Of a DNA stretch of 64,000 nucleotides, positions 17,501 to 25,325 are shown piece after piece (position 1 is the first letter of the stretch; each line of letters starts with the position of its first letter). The stretch lies in assembly GCA_015066085.1 (NCBI GenBank), contig SVPA01000001.1, forward strand, positions 62,001-126,000. Direction: 5' to 3'. This DNA comes from Oscillospiraceae bacterium. Its GTDB lineage: Bacteria > Bacillota > Clostridia > Oscillospirales > Acutalibacteraceae. Under the pieces are notes generated by a model. It ran no database searches. It saw only the letters and a list, made by a program, of their open reading frames with translations, and was not told the origin of the DNA. The position numbers were made by a program, and so were the translations under genes.

Positions 17501-19099
17501 ATGAATACTATATATAAAAGAATGATAGGCTGTTACGCTTTGGCGGCGGTTATGCTTTTTGTTTGCGTTCTACGGGTTGTTGCGATTGTTTCGCAGGACG
17601 AATATTCAAAGGTAGCAAAAAACGAATCCTCAAAGGTTGTTACCCTCAATTTCAGCCGAGGCACTATATTTGACTGTAATATGGAGAGAATAACCAACAA
17701 AAAGAATGTTATATATGCGGTTATATTTAACGAGCCGAGCGCAATCGCTTCGCTGAGCCAATATTTTAGCACTTCCCAAACCGAAAGCATTATTAGCGAG
17801 ATAAGCAGTCAAGGGTTCGCTTTAAGGACTCTGTCAAGAAAAATAAATGTAGACGGGATATACTGTTTCAGTGCCTTTTCCCACGCCGACGACAGTCTTA
17901 TTGCCAAACATACGGTTGGATATATTGACTCAAACGGAAAGGGGGTCTGCGGGATTGAAGCGGCGTATGATTCTTTACTTTCGGGTAAAAGCAAAAACAC
18001 CGTAACCTTCAGTCTTGACGGACGCGGAAAGGTTCTTACGGGAGAAAGACCGACGCTAAATTACGACTATTCGAAGGAAAATTCGGGGGTAAAACTTACC
18101 ATAGACACAAAAATTCAGCAGATTGTTGAACAAGAGGCAATGGCTATTGAAACGGGCGCAATAGTAGTTACCGAAATTAAAACGGGTAAAATAAGGGCGA
18201 TTGTCAGCCGACCCGACTACAAACTTTCAGACCTTGGCTCAGCGGTTGAAAACCCGAATCAGCCTTTTTTAAACCGAACTTTATGCACCTATAATATAGG
18301 TTCGGTATTTAAGCCTTATGTTGCGGCAGCGGGGTATGAAAAAGGGGTTAAAGACCGTATAAACTGTACAGGATACACCAACATAGACGGGCTTAACTTC
18401 TCCTGCCATAAACTTAGCGGACACGGCAATTTGGAACTAAGCGAAGCCCTTAAATTTTCCTGTAACTCTTACTTTTATAATTATATTCAAAAACTTGGGG
18501 CGGAAGATGTTGTAAATCTTGCCTTAAGGTCGGGTTTTGAGAGCAGCATTTATCTTGCCGACGGGCTTTCGGGCAGAAAAGGGAGTCTTGGAAAAAGCAA
18601 AACGACCAAACTTTCCAAAAGAGCCCTTGCAAACTTTTCTATCGGACAAGGGGAACTTATGCTCTCCCCTCTTGCAATAACCAATTTTTATATGGCGGCG
18701 GCAAACGGCGGAAAATACCGCACACCGTCGCTGATTGAAGGAATTGTTGAAGGGCTAAGGGTTAAAGAAGAAAAACTCCCCGCACCTACTAAAGTTATGT
18801 CAGAAAAAACGGCAAACCGCATAAAAGATGACCTTGCTTTAGTTTTATCAGAGGGGGGAACGGGCGAGTCGGCATGTCCTACCCTGACCACCGCCGCAGG
18901 TAAAACGGGAACGGCACAAACGGGGGTTGTCAAAAACGGGAAAAAGACGGTTAACTCTTGGTTTTGCGGATTTTTTCCGTTTGAAGAACCTGAATATGCG
19001 GTTACTGTTCTTTGGGAAAATTCTTCGGGCTCGGTTGGACATATCTTTGCCGCCATAGCCGACGGGATAACCTTAAGCCAAGCCAAATTAAAAGGATAA
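17501..19099 (+). CDS. Class B penicillin-binding protein (PBP2/SpoVD-like transpeptidase)
   Basis: This 532-aa protein has a short cytoplasmic tail, one membrane helix (about residues 8-30), a dimerisation region starting NFSRGTIFD, and a transpeptidase domain with all three active-site motifs: S268-VFK271, S320-C-N322 and K468-T-G470. It cross-links peptidoglycan stem peptides. It is short for FtsI/SpoVD (no PASTA domain), close to the SpoVD/PbpA type of Clostridia. Its ribosome binding site lies inside the upstream terminator hairpin. A sporulation or elongation role cannot be decided here. Confidence 0.92.
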   Translation: MNTIYKRMIGCYALAAVMLFVCVLRVVAIVSQDEYSKVAKNESSKVVTLNFSRGTIFDCNMERITNKKNVIYAVIFNEPSAIASLSQYFSTSQTESIISEISSQGFALRTLSRKINVDGIYCFSAFSHADDSLIAKHTVGYIDSNGKGVCGIEAAYDSLLSGKSKNTVTFSLDGRGKVLTGERPTLNYDYSKENSGVKLTIDTKIQQIVEQEAMAIETGAIVVTEIKTGKIRAIVSRPDYKLSDLGSAVENPNQPFLNRTLCTYNIGSVFKPYVAAAGYEKGVKDRINCTGYTNIDGLNFSCHKLSGHGNLELSEALKFSCNSYFYNYIQKLGAEDVVNLALRSGFESSIYLADGLSGRKGSLGKSKTTKLSKRALANFSIGQGELMLSPLAITNFYMAAANGGKYRTPSLIEGIVEGLRVKEEKLPAPTKVMSEKTANRIKDDLALVLSEGGTGESACPTLTTAAGKTGTAQTGVVKNGKKTVNSWFCGFFPFEEPEYAVTVLWENSSGSVGHIFAAIADGITLSQAKLKG

Positions 19100-19119
19100 G
19101 GTGACACGAACAATTGACT

Positions 19120-19163
19120 ATACGAACCTATTTTGATAAAATATCAATGGGTTCGTATTTTTT
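19120..19163 (+). terminator. Terminator after the PBP gene
   Basis: ATACGAACC pairs with GGTTCGTAT, with an inner TTGATA/TATCAA stem, followed by TTTTTT. It separates the PBP gene from the CYTH gene, whose ribosome binding site follows at once. Confidence 0.88.
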
Positions 19164-19179
19164 GCAAAGGAGAAAAAAC

Positions 19180-19665
19180 TTGAAAAAAATTGAAATAGAA
19201 CGCAAATTTTTAATTAAAATGCCTGACGTGTCTATGCTCGACTTTAATTCAATTATTCAGATTGAGCAGACCTATACTCTTGTAGGCGTTCGCCTTAGAA
19301 AATGGACCGAAAACGGCAAAACAATTTACATAAAGACGGTAAAACAAACGCTGACCGACCTTTCGAGAATTGAAAACGAAGAGGAAATTTCAAGCGAAGA
19401 ATACCGTGAACTTTTCTGTTTTGCCGACCCTAATCGAAAAACCCTTAAAAAGACCAGATACCGCTACTCTTATCAGGGAAAAGTTATTGAGATAGATGTT
19501 TTCCCCTTTTGGACAAAACAGGCACTTTGCGAAGTTGAACTTGAAAGCGAAGACGAAAAATTTAATCTTCCGAAGTTTATAGAGGTTATAAGAGAAGTGA
19601 CCTCTGATAAGGCATACAAAAACCACGCTCTTTCAAAAGAAATTCCAAAAGAGGAAAATTTTTGA
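19180..19665 (+). CDS. CYTH-domain protein (triphosphate tunnel enzyme family)
   Basis: The 161-aa protein begins with the CYTH signature EIERKFLI (residues 4-11) and has alternating charged strands (VRLRKW, YIKTVKQ, EIDVF, CEVELES) that form the triphosphate-binding tunnel. Members hydrolyse inorganic triphosphate or related substrates with divalent metals; the substrate here is unknown. I choose TTG 19180: AAAGGAG lies 7 nt upstream and the signature starts right after. A longer in-frame version would begin inside the terminator. Confidence 0.9.
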   Translation: MKKIEIERKFLIKMPDVSMLDFNSIIQIEQTYTLVGVRLRKWTENGKTIYIKTVKQTLTDLSRIENEEEISSEEYRELFCFADPNRKTLKKTRYRYSYQGKVIEIDVFPFWTKQALCEVELESEDEKFNLPKFIEVIREVTSDKAYKNHALSKEIPKEENF

Positions 19666-19713
19666 AACCTTTTGGGGCTTTAATTTGTATTGCTTATGAA
19701 AGAGGGTGTAAGT

Positions 19714-20202
19714 ATGGACGGCCGATTCCCAAACAATTTGACTATTGACTTAGTTTTTGACAAATACTGCGACACGGTTTACCGCCTTGCTTTTGCACGG
19801 ACAAAAAACCGGTTTGACGCAGAAGATATTCTTCAAACTGTTTTTCTAAAACTAATGAAAACCGATACTTGTTTTAAAAACGAAGAGCATCTTAAGGCTT
19901 GGCTTTTAAAGGTTTCGATTAACAGTTCGAAAAATCTGCTGACTTCTGCATGGATGCGACTTACCGAGGGTATTAAGGACGATTACTCGGCAGATGTGCC
20001 TGAAAACACGGAGGTTTATTCCCTTGTTTTAGGTCTTGAGTCTAAATACCGCACCGTGATACATCTATTCTATTATGAAGGATATTCCTTAAAAGAAATT
20101 GCACAAATATTAAACTGTAATGAATCCACGGTCAAGACCCGTCTTTCAAGAGCAAGAAGCAAACTACAGTCCAAACTGAAAGGAGAAGATTTCGGTGTTT
20201 AA
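19714..20202 (+). CDS. ECF-type RNA polymerase sigma factor
   Basis: This 162-aa sigma factor has region 2 (YCDTVYRLAF, then DAEDILQTVFLKL) and region 4 with a helix-turn-helix (YSLKEIAQILNCNESTVKTR, about residues 123-142). Length fits an ECF sigma. I choose ATG 19714, with GAGGGTG 5 nt upstream. It overlaps the beta-propeller gene by 8 nt, so the two are translationally coupled, as is usual for a sigma factor and its anti-sigma. No target promoter is evident in the window. Confidence 0.92.
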   Translation: MDGRFPNNLTIDLVFDKYCDTVYRLAFARTKNRFDAEDILQTVFLKLMKTDTCFKNEEHLKAWLLKVSINSSKNLLTSAWMRLTEGIKDDYSADVPENTEVYSLVLGLESKYRTVIHLFYYEGYSLKEIAQILNCNESTVKTRLSRARSKLQSKLKGEDFGV

Positions 20203-22069
20203 AGAAAAGTATACAAAAGATAACGAAAAAATTTCGGCAGACCCCGCAGTTAAAAAGTATATAAAATCAAAACTTCAGGGGGAAGCGACACCTAAAAGAA
20301 AAATTCCGCTTAACGCCGTTATTGCAACCGCTATTAGCCTTTGCCTCGCTTTAGGAGTTTTTGCCGTTGCAAAAACTTCGACCCCAAAAATCACGGCAAA
20401 TTCAAACGGACTTAAAACAAATTTAACCTATGCCGAAATATTTGACTCGATAAAGAATGCCACAAAACAAAACTTCACTCTGCTTGACATTACTCAAAAT
20501 CTACTTGGAACTACAGACGGCTCTACCCGAAACGAACCAACCGAAGATAGCGCTATGGGAACAGACGACAATAGTTCTTCAACCAATAATCAGGTTGAGG
20601 GCGTAGACGAAGCCGACAGGGTTAAAAACGACGGAAAATATATTTATGCGCTTTCAAACGGCAGTGTAAAAATTGTTGACTCAAACTTTGGCAAACCGAA
20701 AAAGGTTTCCGAAATATCCGTTGTCGAAAATGACGAGTGGGCAAACGAATTTTTTGTCACTGAAAACCGAATTGCAGTAATTGTTTCTTCACCCAAAGAT
20801 GAAGGTTCGGTAAAAATTAAGATATATAGCACAGAAAACAAGGAAAAACCCATTATGGTTAACACCGTTTCGCAAAGCGGATATTCTATAAATTCTCGTA
20901 TGATAGGAAACACCTTGTATGTACTTTCAAACTACTGGATAAACACAAAAAATATAAACGAGAATTATCCCGGAACCTTTGTGCCCTATGTTGACTCAAA
21001 ACCTGTATCTGAAAGCAATATTTCACTTATAAACAACTTCTCACACCCCACCTATCTTGTGATAACCGCAACCGATATAATGTCTGCTACATCTCTCGCA
21101 AGTGAATCGGTGCTTGGCGGGGCAGAAAATGTTTACTGCGACAAGGACAGCCTTTATTACACCTTTACCAAGTACGATGAATTCTCCAGCGGTAAAAACA
21201 CCGTATCGGCTTCAACGACGATTGTTAAACTCGCATTATCCGATAAAGATATTACCCTTGTTGCCGACGGCAAGGTTGAGGGAGTGCCTTTAAATCAGTT
21301 CTCTATGGACGAATATGAGGGCAATCTGAGAATTGTTACAACAACCCAAAAGACTGCCGTTTATAACGGATTATTAGACGATTTTGACGCTTCGGATATG
21401 GCGAGAAGCGAAACTGTGTCGCAGACAAACTGCCTTTTTATACTTGACGAAAACCTTAAAACTATTGGACAAATAACCGACCTTGCGCCGAATGAGAGGG
21501 TTTACTCGGTTAGATTTGACGGCGAAATCGGATATTTTGTTACATTCAGACAGGTTGACCCGCTTTTCACGGTTGACCTTGCCGACCCGAAAAACCCAAA
21601 GGTTTTAAGCCAACTTAAAATTCCGGGATTTTCCGAATATCTCCACCCCTTTACAGACGGTTTGCTCTTTGGTTTCGGCAAATCGGCCACCGAAAACGGA
21701 CTTGTTACGGGACTTAAACTTTCAATGTTCAATGTTTCAGACCCGACAAATGTCACCGAACAAGAGGTTAAGCAGATTGACGCTAACTGGTCGGAAGCAA
21801 GTAATAACCACAAGGCAATTATGGTAGACAGTTCGAAAAACATTATCGCCTTTGCCGCAAATGACGACTTTGGAAAAGCCAAGGTGTATGTTTACGGATA
21901 TACAGAGTCAAAAGGGTTCTTTGAAAAGGCTCAAATGAATATTGAAAACAAGTGGTTTTCAGGAGCAAGATTTATGTGGATTGGAAACTACTTCTATGTA
22001 GTTTCGGAAAGCGAGATATATTCCTATTCGTTAGACCTTTTCGCACCTACCTCTACCCTTTCTTTCTAA
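20195..22069 (+). CDS. Membrane-anchored beta-propeller protein, candidate anti-sigma factor
   Basis: The 624-aa protein has about 45 cytoplasmic residues, one membrane helix (about 46-68) and a large external domain. That domain starts with a Ser/Thr/Asn linker and NNQVEGVDEADRVKNDGKYI (about residues 130-149), the hallmark of the beta-propeller domain family (PF09826 type). GTG start with AAAGGAG upstream. The layout (short cytoplasmic tail, one helix, coupling to an ECF sigma gene) suggests it holds the sigma factor and senses an outside signal. The tail lacks the usual zinc anti-sigma HxxxCxxC motif, so this role is inference. Confidence 0.85.
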   Translation: MFKEKYTKDNEKISADPAVKKYIKSKLQGEATPKRKIPLNAVIATAISLCLALGVFAVAKTSTPKITANSNGLKTNLTYAEIFDSIKNATKQNFTLLDITQNLLGTTDGSTRNEPTEDSAMGTDDNSSSTNNQVEGVDEADRVKNDGKYIYALSNGSVKIVDSNFGKPKKVSEISVVENDEWANEFFVTENRIAVIVSSPKDEGSVKIKIYSTENKEKPIMVNTVSQSGYSINSRMIGNTLYVLSNYWINTKNINENYPGTFVPYVDSKPVSESNISLINNFSHPTYLVITATDIMSATSLASESVLGGAENVYCDKDSLYYTFTKYDEFSSGKNTVSASTTIVKLALSDKDITLVADGKVEGVPLNQFSMDEYEGNLRIVTTTQKTAVYNGLLDDFDASDMARSETVSQTNCLFILDENLKTIGQITDLAPNERVYSVRFDGEIGYFVTFRQVDPLFTVDLADPKNPKVLSQLKIPGFSEYLHPFTDGLLFGFGKSATENGLVTGLKLSMFNVSDPTNVTEQEVKQIDANWSEASNNHKAIMVDSSKNIIAFAANDDFGKAKVYVYGYTESKGFFEKAQMNIENKWFSGARFMWIGNYFYVVSESEIYSYSLDLFAPTSTLSF

Positions 22070-22073
22070 TATT

Positions 22074-22107
22074 AAAGCCCGACACATTATAGTGTCGGGC
22101 TTTTTTT
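22074..22107. terminator. Bidirectional terminator
   Basis: AAAGCCCGACAC pairs with GTGTCGGGCTTT around a 6-nt loop and is followed by a T run. It lies between the converging propeller and DnaI-like genes. Confidence 0.92.
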
Positions 22108-23071
22108 ACATATCTTTAATAAGTTTTTGCTGACGGATATCTTCGCCTATAAATTTCTTCATATCGTAATGACCGATAAATCTTGAAGTGATTCGGGGAG
22201 TATACCGTTTTTCAAGTTCATCAAAGGAAAGATTGGTGTTTATTATGGTCGGTTTTCCGTTTAAGATTCGGGAATTTACAATATTATAGAAAAGCGAGGC
22301 GGAATAGGAAGAATAGAACTCTGTTCCAAGGTCGTCAATAACAAGCAGGTCACAGCCGAGAAGTGAGTCTTCGGCAGAGGTGTCGCCGCTATAAGAAAAA
22401 TGCTGTTTTTCGGCAAGTGAGAATAGATTTTGAGCCGAGCCGTAAACCACGCCGTAACCCTTTGCCGAAATTTCAGAAACGATGGCTAAAGAGAGGTGGG
22501 TTTTACCAAGCCCCGCTCCCCCCATAAAAAGAAGAGAACGGGTTTCGGGGGAAAAGTTTTCCACAAACCTTTTGCTTAAATTCAAAATAGACTCGGCACG
22601 TTTTCTGGGGACCGAGCCGTCTTCCCCCGCCTTGTCGGAATAAAAACTCAGGTCGAAAGTATCAAAACGGCAATTTGAAAGAGGAATAGAGTTCGACATT
22701 TCGCTAAATGCCAATTTTTTGGCAATTTCAATTACACAATCACAAAATTTTCCGCCGTAAAAACCACTGTCTTCACACTTTTTGCAGATTGTTTCGGGTT
22801 TCTTTATTTTAGCACTGTCAAGTATTTCTTTTTTACGGGCGTTTTGTTTAATACAAAAATCTTTGAGTTGTTCAAAGGTCTTCATATCGCCCGAAATTGC
22901 CGCAAGAGCAACCGAACTTCCCGCCCTGTTTAAAGCCGTTTCAATGTTTCTGAACTCTTCGTTTTCAAGGCGGAGATTTTCTAAGGCGGTTCGGTAAATA
23001 TTCTCTTTTGATTTTACAGTATCAAGTTTCTGTTTTAGTGCTTTTTCGTAAATTTCTCTGGTATATCCCAT
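22106..23071 (-). CDS. DnaI/DnaC-like helicase-loader ATPase
   Basis: The 321-aa AAA+ protein has Walker A GGAGLGKTHL (about residue 185) and Walker B LLVIDDLGTE (about 250). Upstream is a cysteine group (CKKCEDSGFYGGKFCDC, about 96-112) typical of clostridial DnaI-like loaders. It would help load the replicative helicase. Its partner is the DnaD-domain gene 8 nt upstream; the same pairing occurs for dnaB-dnaI in Bacillus. Phage loaders look similar, but no other phage genes are nearby. Confidence 0.88.
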   Translation of the reverse strand: MGYTREIYEKALKQKLDTVKSKENIYRTALENLRLENEEFRNIETALNRAGSSVALAAISGDMKTFEQLKDFCIKQNARKKEILDSAKIKKPETICKKCEDSGFYGGKFCDCVIEIAKKLAFSEMSNSIPLSNCRFDTFDLSFYSDKAGEDGSVPRKRAESILNLSKRFVENFSPETRSLLFMGGAGLGKTHLSLAIVSEISAKGYGVVYGSAQNLFSLAEKQHFSYSGDTSAEDSLLGCDLLVIDDLGTEFYSSYSASLFYNIVNSRILNGKPTIINTNLSFDELEKRYTPRITSRFIGHYDMKKFIGEDIRQQKLIKDM

Positions 23072-23079
23072 TTTTTCAC

Positions 23080-24003
23080 CTAATCGTCGCTATTGAGGAG
23101 TTTGTCCACAAACGACCTGTCATATTTTGCAAAACTGCTTTCTTTTACAGTTTTTTTATCCCTTGCAATTTCGGTTAAAGAGGTTATACCCTCTTTAAAC
23201 CATCTTTCTAAAATACTGTTAATATAGGGCATGGAAAGTTTAGCCTTTTGGTCGATACAGCGGTTGTACGCCTCTTTAAGCATTTCACGGGAGAACTTCC
23301 ACTTTATAACCCACTTGTCAGAATATTCAAGTTCTTTATCACTTGGCATTCTGGCGTCAATTCCAAAGGAACTTCTTACTATATTCCAAGCCGTCTTCTT
23401 TTGATTTCTTTCCTCAATTTGCTCTTCTGCCTGAGCAAGAGTAGTAACCCCCGCATCAATCCAATTAAGAGCAGTTTTTTCAATAAACGAAACGGTAGCC
23501 TTGCCCTCACTAACGGCATATTCAACCAACATCAGTATAAGAGAAACATCCATCTGATAATCAAGATAAAGCCAGGCTAAAGTTTGAAGTTCATTAGAGC
23601 GAAGACTTCGGGCAAGTTTCATTTCCGCCTCTATAAGCAAGAAGGAAAGTTTCGGGTCTGAAAGGGCAACTTCAGCCACCTCTTCCCTTGTTGGTTTAAC
23701 CGAGACCGGTTTTACGGCTTTAGGTTTTGAGGCTTTGTTCAATTGGAGTTCTTGCGGTTCAGCGGTTGAAACAAGAATTCCCGCTTGTGCCCAAAACTCC
23801 AAAGCGTCATTAACTTCCGAAAGGGGCAGATTTAGAAAACTTGCGATATTTTCTTCCGAGTTATTGCCGTTTGTCATATTACGAAGAAAAACAAGCAAAA
23901 CTTTTAGTTGAGTATGGCTTGCAAGTTTTAAATTTGAGTCGACAACCGCAGAGGGTACGAAAACGGGGGACGCCATTGCGGTGCTGTTTAATATATAACT
24001 CAT
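23080..24003 (-). CDS. DnaD-domain replication initiation protein
   Basis: The 307-aa protein has an N-terminal winged-helix-like region (LKLASHTQLKVLLVFLRNM) and two DnaD/DnaB2-type C-terminal domains. The second holds KWVIKWKFSREMLKEAYNRC and SMPYINSILERWF, matching the YxxxIxxxW motif. The first is at about 115-195. In Bacillus, DnaB with two such domains is encoded next to DnaI, so this is probably the functional DnaB/DnaD equivalent in replication restart and initiation. GAAAGGAG lies before ATG 24003. Confidence 0.87.
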   Translation of the reverse strand: MSYILNSTAMASPVFVPSAVVDSNLKLASHTQLKVLLVFLRNMTNGNNSEENIASFLNLPLSEVNDALEFWAQAGILVSTAEPQELQLNKASKPKAVKPVSVKPTREEVAEVALSDPKLSFLLIEAEMKLARSLRSNELQTLAWLYLDYQMDVSLILMLVEYAVSEGKATVSFIEKTALNWIDAGVTTLAQAEEQIEERNQKKTAWNIVRSSFGIDARMPSDKELEYSDKWVIKWKFSREMLKEAYNRCIDQKAKLSMPYINSILERWFKEGITSLTEIARDKKTVKESSFAKYDRSFVDKLLNSDD

Positions 24004-24037
24004 AAAACGCTCCTTTCAAAAAAAGATGTGGACCTTA

Positions 24038-24066
24038 ATTATATAACAAAAACAACCTCTTGTAAA
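24038..24066 (-). promoter_or_regulatory. Promoter of the DnaD/DnaI operon
   Basis: On the minus strand TTTACA (24066-24061) and TATAAT (24043-24038) are 17 nt apart. Confidence 0.78.
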
Positions 24067-24090
24067 TAGCACATTTTACACAAAGGAGAA

Positions 24091-24119
24091 TTGACATTAC
24101 TGTGCAAAAAGTGTATAAT
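24091..24119 (+). promoter_or_regulatory. galE promoter
   Basis: TTGACA (24091-24096) and TATAAT (24114-24119) are 17 nt apart; a consensus sigma-A promoter. Confidence 0.88.
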
Positions 24120-24151
24120 TATGAATTAGAAAATGTTGGAGAGTGGTGTAA

Positions 24152-25165
24152 ATGGCAATTTTAACAACGGGCGGAGCCGGTTATATCGGAAGCCATACCT
24201 GTATTGAACTTATAAACGCAGGATATGATGTTGTAGTTGTTGATAACCTTGATAATTCAAGCAAAAAGTCCATAGAGCGTGTTGAAAAAATCGTTGGTAA
24301 GAAGATTAAATTTTACGAAAACGATGTCCGTGACCGTGAGGCTTTGCGTAAAATTTTCAGCGAAAATAAAATTGATGCAGTTATTCACTTTGCGGGACTT
24401 AAAGCCGTCGGAGAATCGGTTGCTAAACCTATTGAATACTATGACAACAACCTTATTTCTACCCTTGTACTTTTAGAGGTTATGAGAGAGTTTGACTGTA
24501 AAAAAATAGTCTTCTCTTCTTCGGCAACCGTTTACGGCGTTGCAAAAGAGATGCCTCTTACCGAAGATATGCCGCTTGGTGCTATAAACCCATACGGAAG
24601 AACAAAGTATTTCATTGAAGAGATGCTCCGTGACGTATATGTTTCGGACAATACCTGGTCTATTGCTCTTCTTCGTTACTTTAATCCTATTGGTGCTCAC
24701 GAAAGCGGAACTATCGGCGAAGACCCGAAAGGAATTCCCAACAACCTTATGCCCTATATTGCACAGGTTGCGGTCGGAAGACTTGAAAAACTTCACGTTT
24801 TCGGCAATGACTATAACACAGTTGACGGAACGGGCGTACGCGACTATATACACGTAGTTGATTTAGCCGACGGTCACGTTAAGGCGGTTGACTGGGCTCT
24901 TAAAAACGAGGGTTGCGAGGCAATAAATCTTGGAACAGGAAACGGAATTTCGGTTTTAGAACTCCGTAACGCTTTTGTTAAGGCTTCGGGCGCTGACGTT
25001 CCCTATGTTATTGACCCCCGCCGTCCCGGCGACCCCGACGAAGTTTACGCTAACGCAAACAAGGCCAAAGAACTTCTCGGTTGGAGTGCTAAAAAGAATG
25101 TAGACGATATGTGTAGAGATTCTTGGAACTGGCAGTCAAACAATCCAAACGGATATAACGAATAA
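24152..25165 (+). CDS. galE: UDP-glucose 4-epimerase
   Basis: GalE interconverts UDP-glucose and UDP-galactose. The 337-aa protein has the NAD-binding [10 protein letters not shown] at residues 6-15, SSSATVYG, and the catalytic YGRTK (YxxxK, about residue 149). Length is standard. It has its own promoter and terminator and is not in a Leloir-pathway operon, so supply of UDP-galactose for surface glycans is likely. Confidence 0.95.
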   Translation: MAILTTGGAGYIGSHTCIELINAGYDVVVVDNLDNSSKKSIERVEKIVGKKIKFYENDVRDREALRKIFSENKIDAVIHFAGLKAVGESVAKPIEYYDNNLISTLVLLEVMREFDCKKIVFSSSATVYGVAKEMPLTEDMPLGAINPYGRTKYFIEEMLRDVYVSDNTWSIALLRYFNPIGAHESGTIGEDPKGIPNNLMPYIAQVAVGRLEKLHVFGNDYNTVDGTGVRDYIHVVDLADGHVKAVDWALKNEGCEAINLGTGNGISVLELRNAFVKASGADVPYVIDPRRPGDPDEVYANANKAKELLGWSAKKNVDDMCRDSWNWQSNNPNGYNE

Positions 25166-25170
25166 AAGAA

Positions 25171-25196
25171 AAACTCCGCTGCGGCGGAGTTTTTTA
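25171..25196 (+). terminator. galE terminator
   Basis: AAACTCCGC pairs with GCGGAGTTT around a 4-nt loop, followed by a T run. Confidence 0.9.
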
Positions 25197-25235
25197 ATGT
25201 TTATATATAAATATAAAAATTTTATTATTTTACTA

Positions 25236-25264
25236 TTTACTTTTAAAAGAAAAAGTAGTACAAT
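25236..25264 (+). promoter_or_regulatory. nifJ promoter
   Basis: TTTACT (25236-25241) and TACAAT (25259-25264) are 17 nt apart. The -10 box is also the left arm of an inverted repeat. Confidence 0.65.
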
Positions 25265-25288
25265 ATACATTGTATGAGAATGTACAAT
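25259..25288 (+). promoter_or_regulatory. Alternating TACAAT/ATTGTA repeats over the nifJ promoter, candidate operator
   Basis: TACAAT (25259), ATTGTA (25269) and TACAAT (25283) alternate, giving inverted repeats with 4-nt and 8-nt centres. They cover the -10 box and the expected transcription start. A repressor site is plausible; I cannot name the regulator. Confidence 0.5.
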
Positions 25289-25325
25289 TGTGCAAACTCT
25301 ATTCACAAATTCAAGGAGGCAAATT

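Noticed and set aside
22106..24003. Prophage replication module (DnaD/DnaI-like pair)
   Set aside because: No integrase, repressor, terminase or structural gene lies near, and flanking genes are housekeeping. A chromosomal primosome pair fits better.
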